In this document: positions 18,276 to 26,636 of the stretch, in pieces
How the letters are laid out: every line of letters begins with the position of its first letter
Position numbering within the stretch: the first letter of the stretch is position 1
Assembly: GCA_022072455.1 (NCBI GenBank)
Contig: JAJVHY010000004.1
Location: 362,285-426,284 of the forward strand
Origin: Verrucomicrobiia bacterium
GTDB lineage: Bacteria; Verrucomicrobiota; Verrucomicrobiia; Palsa-1439
Length of the DNA stretch: 64,000 bases
Reading direction: 5' to 3'
Notes under the pieces: generated by a model
Database searches by the model: none
The model's input: only the letters and a program-made list of their open reading frames with translations
What the model was told of the DNA's origin: nothing
Made by a program: the position numbers and the translations under genes

Positions 18276-19577
18276 ATGACTGGCACAAACGTTTCGTGGC
18301 TGCCAACGGCGATACCGACACCTCGGCAGCTCGATTATCAGAGCTGGGAGTTGGGGTTGTTTCTGCATTTTGGGATCCGCACTTTTTACGAAGGGCATAT
18401 TGATCTCGACCGAAAACCCATGCCGCCGGCGGGATTCAATCCTGCGGCGCTGGACTGCAACCAGTGGGCCGAGACAGCGAGTCGCGCTGGGATGCGCTAC
18501 ATGGTACTGACCGCCAAGCATCATGATGGATTCGCCAACTGGCCCTCCGCCTACACCGACTATTCCGTCGCCTCATCGCCTTGGAAGGGAGGCAAGGGAA
18601 ATGTGGTGCGCGAGTATGTGGACGCCTGCCGGAAATACGATCTCAAGTGCGGGCTGTATTATTCGCCCGCCGATGTGGCGTGCCCCGCCTATTCCGATGC
18701 GAAAGCCTACGACGATTATTTCATCAATCAGATTGGCGAACTCCTGACCGGCTACGGTGAGATCGATATGCTCTGGTTCGACGGTTGCGGCTCCGAGGGG
18801 CACACCTACAACTGGCCGCGCATCATCGGCGAGATCCGCCGCATGCAGCCGCGCATCCTCATCTTCGGCGGGGCTGATCCGGATTACGGATGGATCGGCA
18901 ACGAGTCGGGGCTCGCGCCAACGCCGAACTGGAATACGGTGAACTGCGTTCCCATTTCCATCCAGACCCAGGCCGTGGACCCGGTGCGGGATGGCCGACC
19001 GACTTGGGTCCCGTCCGAATGCGACTGCCGGATGCGGCTAAACAACTGGTTCTACAGCGAGAAGGACGAAGACACGGTCAAGGGCCTCCGCGAACTCTTG
19101 GGGATTTACTATTACTCCGTCGGCCGCGGCCGGAATCTGCTCATCAACATCGGCCCCGACCGCCGGGGGCGACTACCCGACCGCGATGCCGCCGCCCTGC
19201 TGGAATTCGGTGCGGAAGTGCGGCGCCGGTTCAGCCAACCGGTCTTGACTCTGGCGCAGTTCGTTCGGACGGACAACGCTTGGGAACACACGCCCCCGCT
19301 CCCGGGGGTGATGATGGATCACATCATTGCCCAGGAGGATCTCAAGGCCGGCGAACATATCCGCCGCTTCCGCGTGCAGGCTTTCCCTACGCACTACGGG
19401 AATCCGATTACGGTCTTCGAGGGATACAACGTCGGCCACAAGGCGATCTGCGGCTTCCCGCAGGTCTGTGCGAAGAAGGTTCGTTTCGAAGTGCTGGAGG
19501 CGGACGGACCGGTCGAACTCACGAGCCTCGGGGTCTTTGATTGCCTTTGCAGCGCAACCGGCGGGGGACCGACCTGA
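18276..19577 (+). CDS. GH29-type alpha-L-fucosidase
   Basis: The protein is 433 residues from ATG 18276, which follows a strong GGAGGAGA ribosome binding site; longer upstream starts would overlap the deacetylase gene. It carries the fucosidase signatures KHHDGFANWP (81-90) and GEIDMLWFDG (161-170), with Asp169 as the expected nucleophile. The domain is a TIM barrel with a short C-terminal beta part. There is no signal peptide, which suggests cytoplasmic hydrolysis of fucosides. It gives the best clue to the sugar handled by this cluster. Confidence 0.9.
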   Translation: MTGTNVSWLPTAIPTPRQLDYQSWELGLFLHFGIRTFYEGHIDLDRKPMPPAGFNPAALDCNQWAETASRAGMRYMVLTAKHHDGFANWPSAYTDYSVASSPWKGGKGNVVREYVDACRKYDLKCGLYYSPADVACPAYSDAKAYDDYFINQIGELLTGYGEIDMLWFDGCGSEGHTYNWPRIIGEIRRMQPRILIFGGADPDYGWIGNESGLAPTPNWNTVNCVPISIQTQAVDPVRDGRPTWVPSECDCRMRLNNWFYSEKDEDTVKGLRELLGIYYYSVGRGRNLLINIGPDRRGRLPDRDAAALLEFGAEVRRRFSQPVLTLAQFVRTDNAWEHTPPLPGVMMDHIIAQEDLKAGEHIRRFRVQAFPTHYGNPITVFEGYNVGHKAICGFPQVCAKKVRFEVLEADGPVELTSLGVFDCLCSATGGGPT

Positions 19578-19606
19578 CCACGGCGAGTCTGCGCCGGGTG
19601 AACCAC

Positions 19607-20500
19607 ATGCAACTTGAGCGGACAACGCACACTTATAAGACTGCGGGCAATTGCGCCATCAACCTCGATGTCTACCCACCGGCCGTTGTTGCCAAGTCGG
19701 CACCGGTGATTGTCTACATCCATGGCGGGTGTTTGATTTACGGTTCTCGCAGAGACATCCATCCGACACAACTGGAGTTGTACCGACAGGCAGGTTTTGC
19801 CGTGGTTTCCATCGATTACCGACTGGCTCCGGAGAGCAAACTTCCTGAGATTGTCCAAGATATGGAAGATGCATTCCGCTGGATCCATGAAACGGGCCGG
19901 CGTCTTTTTCCCATCGATCCGCGGCAGATGGCCGTCGTCGGTCACTCCGCCGGAGGATATCTATCCCTCCTATCCGGCTGTCGGGTTACCCCCCGCCCGC
20001 AGGCCATCGTCTCGTTCTACGGCTATGGCGACATCATCGGCGATTGGTACAGCAAACCGGATCCCTTCTACTGCAATCAACCCTCTGTCACGGAAGAAGA
20101 AAGCGGGCGATTGACGACTGGACCGGTGACCTGCGAGTCATACGAAGGTCGAGGGAAAGACAAATTCTATCTGTATTGCCGGCAGAGAGGGCTTTGGCCG
20201 CTTGAGGTGGGCGGGCGCGATCCGGCCAAGGAGTCGGCCTTCTTCGTCCAATACTGCCCGCTGCGGAACGTTTCCGCCGATTATCCCGCGACCCTTCTGT
20301 TGCACGGCGATCAGGATACCGACGTTCCCTTCGAACAATCCGTGCTCATGGCTCGGGAGTTGGCCCGGCAGAAGATCCCCCATGAGTTGATCACCATGCC
20401 CCAAAGGGGGCATGGCTTCGACAACAATATGGAAGAGACTTTACTGAGACCGGTTTTCGGCAAGGTCCTTGAATTCCTTGACCGGCAGACAAGGGCATAA
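19607..20500 (+). CDS. Alpha/beta hydrolase fold-3 (HSL-like) esterase
   Basis: The protein is 297 residues; I chose ATG 19607 because earlier in-frame starts overlap the fucosidase gene. The oxyanion motif is IHGGCLIYG (about 38-46, the HGG-type of the hormone-sensitive lipase group). The nucleophile elbow is GHSAGG with Ser114, followed later by a GDQDTDVPFE acid segment and a HGF histidine. It is a likely cytoplasmic carboxyl esterase. The genes around it suggest a sugar ester as substrate. Unlike its neighbours it carries an inserted segment of about 60 residues before the acid. Confidence 0.85.
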   Translation: MQLERTTHTYKTAGNCAINLDVYPPAVVAKSAPVIVYIHGGCLIYGSRRDIHPTQLELYRQAGFAVVSIDYRLAPESKLPEIVQDMEDAFRWIHETGRRLFPIDPRQMAVVGHSAGGYLSLLSGCRVTPRPQAIVSFYGYGDIIGDWYSKPDPFYCNQPSVTEEESGRLTTGPVTCESYEGRGKDKFYLYCRQRGLWPLEVGGRDPAKESAFFVQYCPLRNVSADYPATLLLHGDQDTDVPFEQSVLMARELARQKIPHELITMPQRGHGFDNNMEETLLRPVFGKVLEFLDRQTRA

Positions 20501-20553
20501 GAGCGCTTGCAGCGCCGGCATGCCTGTATTTTGGAAAAGAAGGAGTTAGACCC

Positions 20554-21651
20554 ATGGCAAGATCGACGACTGAGAGAAAGCAGTTCCTCACGGACCTCTA
20601 TTCAGGTCCCTTCCCGGGGCATGGAATCTGCATGCTGCCTCAATCCCCGCCGGATCCCCTGGCGGATTTCACCTGTTCGACGGAGCCCGTGGCCCGCTGG
20701 GTTCCGGCGCTGCTCGAACGCTACGAATTGCTCGTTCGGTACACGGAAGCCCTCGATCTCGACTGCGTGCCCTCGGTTAACCTCAACACGAACACCGGGG
20801 TCTTTGCGGCGGCTTTCGGATGTCCGCTTCACGTCTTCCAGCGAATGGAGACCAACGCCTGCGCACTGCCCGCCGTGACTTCGGCGGCCGAGGCGGACGC
20901 GCTGCCGCAACCGGAACTCGCCCGCAGCCAGACGCTCGCGCGCATCCTTGAGCTTGGTTCACTGCTCCGCGACCGGCTTGGCCCCGAAGTGCCGATCGGC
21001 GTGCCGGACATTCAGAGCCCATTCGACATCGCCGCACTCGTCTGGAAGAAGGAGGATCTGTTTGCCGCCATGATCGAAGCGCCCGATTCTGTCAACAGGC
21101 TGGTTGGCAAGTGCCATCGCCTCCTCACGGATTTTCTGCAGGAGTTCAAGCGGATGTTTCCAAACTGCAACCTGTCACATTGTCCGGTAACGGCGTGGGC
21201 TCCGCCGGATCTCGGATGCTGGCTCTCCGAGGACGAGGCCGGCTCCATCTCCGCAGCCATGTTCGAAGAGTTCATGCTCCCCACGCTGGTCGCGATGAGC
21301 GAAACCTTCGGCGGCATGGGCGTCCACTGTTGCGCGGCGGCCGATCACCAGTACGCCAACTTCCAGCGCATCCCCAATCTTCGCGCGCTGAACCGCGTGT
21401 TTCAAAATCCGCCTGGTCCCGAACCGGCCATCCGGCTGTTCTCGTCAAAGACCGTTCTGATTCAGGCGTGGCTTGGCGAAGCCGAGATCTTGCGGTTCCT
21501 CGACCTGGCCCGGTCCGATACCAGGTATTTTTTCGAGCTGTCCGCAATGACAATCGAGCAAGCGCGCCCCGTCGTCGCGCGTTTGCGCGAGGCATGTGCC
21601 GCGACTCAGGCGCGGCATAGCAGCACAAGTACAAAGCCATTTTCATCATAG
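20554..21651 (+). CDS. Uroporphyrinogen decarboxylase (URO-D)-like family protein
   Basis: The protein is 365 residues; AAGGAG sits a few bases before ATG 20554. The sequence fits the URO-D/methyltransferase superfamily barrel. It has the conserved C-terminal His-Cys region GMGVHCCAAADHQYANFQ and the SSKTVLIQAW strand. It is not a heme-pathway enzyme by context. Members of this superfamily in corrinoid systems (MtaA, CmuA types) move methyl groups, and here it might act on a methylated sugar or a methyl acceptor. No corrinoid protein is encoded nearby, so this remains a guess. Confidence 0.75.
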   Translation: MARSTTERKQFLTDLYSGPFPGHGICMLPQSPPDPLADFTCSTEPVARWVPALLERYELLVRYTEALDLDCVPSVNLNTNTGVFAAAFGCPLHVFQRMETNACALPAVTSAAEADALPQPELARSQTLARILELGSLLRDRLGPEVPIGVPDIQSPFDIAALVWKKEDLFAAMIEAPDSVNRLVGKCHRLLTDFLQEFKRMFPNCNLSHCPVTAWAPPDLGCWLSEDEAGSISAAMFEEFMLPTLVAMSETFGGMGVHCCAAADHQYANFQRIPNLRALNRVFQNPPGPEPAIRLFSSKTVLIQAWLGEAEILRFLDLARSDTRYFFELSAMTIEQARPVVARLREACAATQARHSSTSTKPFSS

Positions 21652-21711
21652 CAGGCATTATTTCGGTTTTTCTGAAGGAAATGCCGTTTAAGACCAGAAG
21701 GAACGGATATA

Positions 21712-22779
21712 ATGGAAAATTCGACCACGAAATTTCAGACAGAGCCCTATCTGATAAAGCGCTGGGAAAAGGTCGGAAGAAAATCGGCCTTCGTAGCGGA
21801 AAATCTCAGGGCATGGAAGACATGGCGCAGACAGACACTGATCACGTTAAAAAAACTGACCGGCTTTGACACTATGGTTCAGGCAAAGCTGAGTCCGGTG
21901 GTGACTGATAATGTAACCATGGACGGATACCGGCGGCAGCGAATCGAAATCCAGACTGAGCCCGCGGTCATCATGCCGTTGTATGCGCTCGTCCCCGAAG
22001 GAAAAGGGCCTTTCCCGGCCGTCATTGCCCCGCACGGGCATGGCAGTGGGGGGAAATATTCGGTCGCAGGCCGGCGCGATATCCCCGAACTTGTGGAGAC
22101 CATCGCCAATCATAATTATGATTACGGTGTCCAGTTCGTCCGTGCCGGGTTCATCGTTTTCTGTCCGGATTCACGCGGTTTCGGTGAACGGCGTGAAAAA
22201 GCGGCCCAAGGCGATCTTCTGGCGCAGTCCTGCCAATGGCTTAACAATATGGGATACCCGCTTGGGCAGACGGTGACCGGCATGTGGGCATGGGACATTC
22301 ACCGGTTGATTGATTACGTTGAAACGCGGAAGGACTGCGTCCCCGGGGCAATCGGATGCGCGGGGCTTTCGGGCGGCGGGCTGCAAACTTTGTGGGCGTC
22401 CGCGCTGGACGAACGAATCCGCTGTGCGGTGGTCAGCGGCTACTTTTTCGGCTATAAGGAATCACTATTGGAAAGGCACACACACTGTTCCTGCAACTAT
22501 GTTCCTCATTTGTATGAGCATGTCGACATGGGCGATATCGCCGCACTGATTGCGCCGAGGCCACTACTCATCGAGACCGGCAACCAGGATCCGCTCAACG
22601 GCAAAAGCGGACTCGGAAATGTTCTGCCGCAGATGCGGATTACGACCAAGGCTTACCGGCTATTGCATGCGAAAGACAAGCTCGCCCACGACATCTTCGA
22701 AGGTCCGCATCGCTGGAACGGCGTAAAGGCCATTCCTTGGATGCGAAAGCATTTGGTTGGACAGAACTCATCCCTGTAG
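21712..22779 (+). CDS. Cytoplasmic alpha/beta hydrolase (acetylxylan-esterase/abhydrolase_7-like)
   Basis: The protein is 355 residues; GAAGGAA precedes ATG 21712. It has the oxyanion segment APHGHGSGGKYS, the nucleophile elbow GLSGGG (near residue 220) and a late ETGNQDPL acid segment. A histidine near KLAHDIFEGPHRW completes the triad. It belongs to the same broad group as the N-terminal half of the protein at 240-2816 but has no signal peptide. It is the last gene of the + strand cluster; an IS remnant begins eight bases after its stop. Confidence 0.82.
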   Translation: MENSTTKFQTEPYLIKRWEKVGRKSAFVAENLRAWKTWRRQTLITLKKLTGFDTMVQAKLSPVVTDNVTMDGYRRQRIEIQTEPAVIMPLYALVPEGKGPFPAVIAPHGHGSGGKYSVAGRRDIPELVETIANHNYDYGVQFVRAGFIVFCPDSRGFGERREKAAQGDLLAQSCQWLNNMGYPLGQTVTGMWAWDIHRLIDYVETRKDCVPGAIGCAGLSGGGLQTLWASALDERIRCAVVSGYFFGYKESLLERHTHCSCNYVPHLYEHVDMGDIAALIAPRPLLIETGNQDPLNGKSGLGNVLPQMRITTKAYRLLHAKDKLAHDIFEGPHRWNGVKAIPWMRKHLVGQNSSL

Positions 22780-22786
22780 CGGCTAG

Positions 22787-23950
22787 CAGCCTGTCGGACT
22801 TGACCCGACAATTTTCTTGAACTGCCGTCGGGTTGGCAGTGTCTGGAGTGTATGCCAGCACGACTCGTCAACATTGACCGTGACACCCCACTGCTGTTGC
22901 CGCCCGATTGACGCCAGTGGGTGCCCCAAGACCACCTGGCCCACTATGTTCTCGACGCCGTCGAGAACCTGCCGCTGACCACGCTGTGCGTCAACGAACG
23001 CGGCACGGGCGATGAACAGTTCCCGCCCCGCATGCTGCTGGGGCTGGTGATCTACTGTTACGCCACTGGCACCTTCAGTTCGCGGGCCATTGAGCGCGCC
23101 ACCTATACCGACGTGGCCGTGCGCTTCCTGAGTGGCGACACCCATCCCGACCACACCACGATCTGCGAGTTTCGCCGGCAGAACGGGCCGGTGTTGGCCG
23201 AGAGCTTCGTGCAGGTGCTGGAACTGGCGCGGGAGTTGAAGCTGCTGAAGTTCGGCCAACTCACGCTGGCCGCCGATGGCACCAAAGTTCTGGCCAACGC
23301 CAGCAAACACAGCGCCGTCAGCTATCAGCGGGCGGGCGAACAGATCGAGTTGTTGCGTCAGGAAGTGACCCAACTGCTGGCCAAAGCGGAGCAGGCCGAC
23401 AGTGCCCCGTTGCAGGACGGCCTGACGATTCCGGCCGAGATCGCCCGCCGTCGCGACCGACTCGCGAAGTTGGAAGCCGCGCGCACGGTGATTGAGGAGC
23501 GCGCCCGCCATCGCGCCGCGCAGGACCAGCCGGCCTACGCAGCCAAGCAAGCCGACCGCGCCGCCCGGCGCGCCCGGGGCGAAATCGTGGGTGGTCGCGA
23601 CCCGCAGCCGCCCTCGGCCACGCCGGCACCGAAAGACCAATTCAACTTCACTGATCCCGACAGTCGCATCATGAAAGCCGGCACCGGATCGCATTTTGAA
23701 CAAGCCTACAACGCGCAAGCGGCGGTGGAGACCGACAGCCGCTTAATCGTCGCCGCCCGGGTGAGCGACGCGCCTAACGACAAAGAACAATTAGCGCCGA
23801 CGCTGCAAGCGGTACCGGCCCCGGTGCGCGAACAAGTCGCCGCCGTGCTGGTGGACAACGGTTTCTACAGTGCCGCCGCCGTGGCGGCGGTGGAAGCCGA
23901 CGGCGGCCCGACGGTGTATGCGGCAGTGGAGAAAACCGGAAACAGCTCTA
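22787..23950 (+). mobile_element. Decayed IS1182-family insertion sequence
   Basis: A transposase remnant with the IS1182 layout fills this stretch. The left part has a short inverted repeat TGTCGG (22792-22797) / CCGACA (22805-22810) before the gene, which may belong to the IS end. Transposase similarity stops abruptly near 23943, so the right end of the element is deleted and no matching terminal repeat can be seen. The remnant separates the glycan cluster from the defence-type genes to the right, so it may mark the island edge. Confidence 0.65.
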
Positions 23951-23985
23951 TCCGACAATCTTGCAGTTACCTCAACAAAGCGTGA
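22852..23985 (+). pseudogene. IS1182-family transposase, broken by a TGA and truncated
   Basis: The frame starts at ATG 22852 (MPARLVNIDRDTP) and reads LLLPPD, then a TGA stop at 22909-22911, then RQWVPQDHLAHYVLD in the same frame. An intact family member would carry a residue such as Leu or Trp at the stop. The DDE-type core keeps the first Asp (AADGTKVLANASKH) and the second (VLVDNGFYSAA). After AAVEKTG the sequence leaves the family, so the third catalytic acid is lost. The element should be unable to move by itself. Confidence 0.82.
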
Positions 23986-24130
23986 TTTATCCACACCGGC
24001 TTATATGAAATCTACTTCACAACTTTTGCGAAGATTTGCAGAAAGTTGCGCCGACTGGTTGCCCTAATGCCAATTTCTGCCATGCGTTTTACGGCGCGAT
24101 GTTGGTGACACGGATGCCACCCAGTCGATG

Positions 24131-24673
24131 TCATTCGCTGAATTCGAGAATCCCGCGACCATAGACTCCGATGACCCGAGTGATCCCGACAATCGTTTCT
24201 TGGTTGATATGCTGGTGGCCGTGAAAGAAGAAGCGTGGGCGATTCTTCGTGACGTAAGCTGCCAGCGCCTCAAAGCCGTAATGCGTTTCATCTTCCTTGT
24301 CGTGGATGTGGCGCGGACTGTTGTGGCTGACGAACACGTCCACACGCGGGAATCCTTTTAGCAGTTCCGTCGCCTCATGCTGCTCGTAGAGGTAGTGACC
24401 ACGCGGCTTGTACTTCCATGAGCCGTTGAACCCGCCGAACGTGAGACCGCCGAATTCGACCGTGCGCAGGTGCAGATCAGTGATGCCTTCTGGAAACGGT
24501 GTAGCGGTGTCGTGATTGCCTTTGACAGCGAAAACTGGCGGAGCACCGTAGGCTTCGACTGCTTCCAAAATCAAACAGTCGGAGAGGTCGCCCAAAGCCA
24601 GAATTAAATCGACTTCGCCGGAGCCGTGCTTCCATTTTAGCTCGTCGATGTCAGCGAGAATGAGGATGCGCAT
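24131..24673 (-). CDS. Small calcineurin-like metallophosphoesterase
   Basis: The protein is 180 residues from ATG 24673, preceded by AAGGA; upstream in-frame starts lack a ribosome binding site. Metallophosphoesterase motifs are in order: Asp8/Asp10 (ADID, with Asp in place of the usual His of D-x-H), GDLSD (28-32), GNHD (52-55), SHNSP (116-120) and HGHQH (151-155). It should bind two metals and cleave a phosphate ester, nucleotide or nucleic acid. It is the last gene of a minus-strand run whose other members are joined by ATGA overlaps; here the gap is 25 bases. Confidence 0.85.
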   Translation of the reverse strand: MRILILADIDELKWKHGSGEVDLILALGDLSDCLILEAVEAYGAPPVFAVKGNHDTATPFPEGITDLHLRTVEFGGLTFGGFNGSWKYKPRGHYLYEQHEATELLKGFPRVDVFVSHNSPRHIHDKEDETHYGFEALAAYVTKNRPRFFFHGHQHINQETIVGITRVIGVYGRGILEFSE

Positions 24674-24698
24674 GTGCGTTTCCTTGCTCGTGGTTGGC

Positions 24699-25415
24699 TC
24701 ACACTCTGACATTGGCTCCACCATCAGATGTGACAACGCAAACCAATTTACCGGAACTTTTACTGGCGACGTTCTCCCAGTGCACCGGTCGGAGATTGTT
24801 CAGGGCATCGCTTCCGCCGTGGTCATTCGATGTAACGCGGTCAATCTCCCATCCAAATTCTGACTCGCGGTTGTCATGTTCGGTGAACACCATCCACGCG
24901 CCACACTTGTCCTTGCGCACCTTGTTGGGATCGTGGCCCGGCAGTACCGCCCCTTTTTTCCACACCTGCTTCACAAGGTCTTCGTCAAGAGTTTCACCAG
25001 CTTGCTGGGCTTTGGCCTGTTCCAACAAGTCTAGCGCGAACAGGTACTTGTCCTTCTTGTGGCCCTCTTCCAAGTCGCGCAAGTTGTCCTTGAGGTCGGC
25101 AATCTTCACGGCAATGGCGGTCTGGTTGCCGCTCGCCAAGACCCGGTGAATGAAATTGAAATACGTCTCGCCAGAGGGCCGAGTCAGTAGCTTACACGCG
25201 GTGACAATCGGTTCGGGAAACCGGTTCAATTCGTCGAGCAACGCTGGGTCGTTGCAGTCCTCCAGCACGTCATGCAAATAGCCGACCGCCCGCGCCGTGG
25301 AATCGCTCAGTGATAACGCGACGCGCTCAACGTGATTGAAGTACGGCTCACCGGTCTTGCGGACATGCTCGGCATGGGCGCGGCGGGCTAAATCGCACGC
25401 ATCGGTGTTGCTCAT
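24699..25415 (-). CDS. HD-domain phosphohydrolase fused to an HNH-like domain
   Basis: The protein is 238 residues and its ATG at 25415 overlaps the preceding stop. Residues about 1-135 are an HD domain of the RelA/SpoT-like type. The motif residues are His28, His48-Asp49 (YLHDVLED) and Asp107/Asp110 (KIADLKDN). Residues about 165-220 follow the HNH endonuclease pattern (FGWEID...GGSDALNNLRPVHWEN). The usual IDH is IDR here: Arg193 replaces the general-base histidine, so cutting may be lost and only DNA or zinc binding kept. A phosphohydrolase joined to a nuclease-like module suits a nucleotide-sensing defence protein, but this is inferred. Confidence 0.72.
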   Translation of the reverse strand: MSNTDACDLARRAHAEHVRKTGEPYFNHVERVALSLSDSTARAVGYLHDVLEDCNDPALLDELNRFPEPIVTACKLLTRPSGETYFNFIHRVLASGNQTAIAVKIADLKDNLRDLEEGHKKDKYLFALDLLEQAKAQQAGETLDEDLVKQVWKKGAVLPGHDPNKVRKDKCGAWMVFTEHDNRESEFGWEIDRVTSNDHGGSDALNNLRPVHWENVASKSSGKLVCVVTSDGGANVRV

Positions 25416-25588
25416 GGTTCATTCTCCTTCGTCTCTTTGGATCGTGGTAGCCGCCTCGCACCGATGATTTGCACGGCCTTCACATCGGTCTGTCCGCTGC
25501 GCTGAATCGGCCAATCGCTGGCATCCGCCTTCGGGTCAAACCCGGCCGGGTCGGGAATTCTCAAGCTCGTGTTTTTGTTTTCGTTCAT
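25412..25588 (-). CDS. Small protein of unknown function (58 aa)
   Basis: A 58-residue frame from ATG 25588 to TGA 25412-25414. Both ends use ATGA overlaps, with the 47-residue gene upstream and the HD-HNH gene downstream, which is strong support for translation. The sequence begins MNENKNTSLRIPDP, has an acidic middle (DPKADASDWP) and a basic tail (RRLPRSKETKENEP). There is no signal or membrane segment. I do not recognise it; an adaptor or antitoxin-like role is possible but unsupported. Confidence 0.65.
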   Translation of the reverse strand: MNENKNTSLRIPDPAGFDPKADASDWPIQRSGQTDVKAVQIIGARRLPRSKETKENEP

Positions 25589-25728
25589 GGCTTAACAACA
25601 TCGCTTTTGCCGTCCGTGAGCTTAACCTGTCGCGCCTGCTCTTGACTGGCAAACTCCTCCAGCACCTTCCGCAAGGCAGCCTTGTCGGTCACGACCACCA
25701 CATGGACCGTCTTGGTGCGATTGCTCAT
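25585..25728 (-). CDS. Small protein of unknown function (47 aa)
   Basis: A 47-residue frame from ATG 25728, starting in the ATGA overlap with the zinc-ribbon/TPR gene and ending in an ATGA overlap with the 58-residue gene. The N-terminal part TKTVHVVVVTDKAALRKVL looks like a beta strand followed by a helix, as in a small single-domain fold. No family is recognised. Its position between two overlapped genes makes it likely to be co-translated in fixed ratio with them. Confidence 0.62.
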   Translation of the reverse strand: MSNRTKTVHVVVVTDKAALRKVLEEFASQEQARQVKLTDGKSDVVKP

Positions 25729-26636
25729 AGTTCCTCCACGGGCGCATCGCCCTGACTCAGCGATAATCGCACCACGGCATCGGCAACATCATCACGCGCC
25801 GATGAAACATCCGCAGCATACTTGTCGTCAGCTTCTGCCAACGCCTCGAAAAGCCGGAGCGACTCTTGCAACGCCTCCACGGCTTCCGCCCACTGTTCCC
25901 GGTCCCGCGCTATCTCCCCGATGTGTCCAAGTGCTCGGGCATGAAGGTAGTTCCATTCCGCCGAACCGGTACCATCTTTCCGGCACACCTCCGCCAGTCC
26001 CTCGAACGCCGCCAATGCCTCTTGGATTTTGCCAGACTTTAGACAAGTTATCCCGCCCCCCAACCGAGCGTGAGCCAGTATCACCGCGCCCCGAGCCGCA
26101 TCGCGTCGCCTGACCCGCTCCGAGTCGCGCCGGTCGGCGTCAACTTCGCGCTGCGAGACTTCACGCTCCGCTTTTGCCTGCGCCAGCGTCTTTGCCCAAG
26201 CTTCGTAACCCAAGTCCACCATGTGGTCACAAGTCGGTATGGCTTTGTCGTACCAATAGACCGCGTTCTTGTGCAATCCACACCGCGCTTCACAACGAGC
26301 CACATCCAAGAACGTAGTCGCCGCTCCGGGGTCTTCTTTTCGTGATTCAGCAATTGCCGCCTCCACACCATCACGGGCAATTCGCTCCCGGCATGCGGCG
26401 CAACACCAGAACCGCTTCTTGAACCAGTTATCCTCGGTGGCTTCCACCCGTTCCCGGCACAAGTTACAGAACCGGTGTTTCTGCCTTCGGAGAACTTTGC
26501 CGGTCTTTTCCCGGGGGACACATTGGTTGCAGGTGAATTCGAGCCGGCCGGCCACGCTGACGTGGTGGGCCATGTGATGCCATTGACCACTGGTAATCCC
26601 CACACAGTTACAGATTGAACAGACATACACGCTCAT
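25725..26636 (-). CDS. CxxC zinc-ribbon protein with C-terminal TPR-like helices
   Basis: The protein is 303 residues from ATG 26636, in an ATGA overlap with the upstream gene. Four CxxC pairs occur in the first 85 residues (C6/C9, C36/C39, C57/C60, C79/C82), enough for two zinc sites. The middle has long charged helices, likely coiled coil (about 140-185). The C-terminal 120 residues resemble tetratricopeptide repeats (ILAHARLGGGITCLKSGKIQ, ALGHIGEIARDREQWAEAVE). It probably binds nucleic acid or protein through the ribbons and partners through the TPRs. The family is unknown to me. Confidence 0.65.
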   Translation of the reverse strand: MSVYVCSICNCVGITSGQWHHMAHHVSVAGRLEFTCNQCVPREKTGKVLRRQKHRFCNLCRERVEATEDNWFKKRFWCCAACRERIARDGVEAAIAESRKEDPGAATTFLDVARCEARCGLHKNAVYWYDKAIPTCDHMVDLGYEAWAKTLAQAKAEREVSQREVDADRRDSERVRRRDAARGAVILAHARLGGGITCLKSGKIQEALAAFEGLAEVCRKDGTGSAEWNYLHARALGHIGEIARDREQWAEAVEALQESLRLFEALAEADDKYAADVSSARDDVADAVVRLSLSQGDAPVEEL

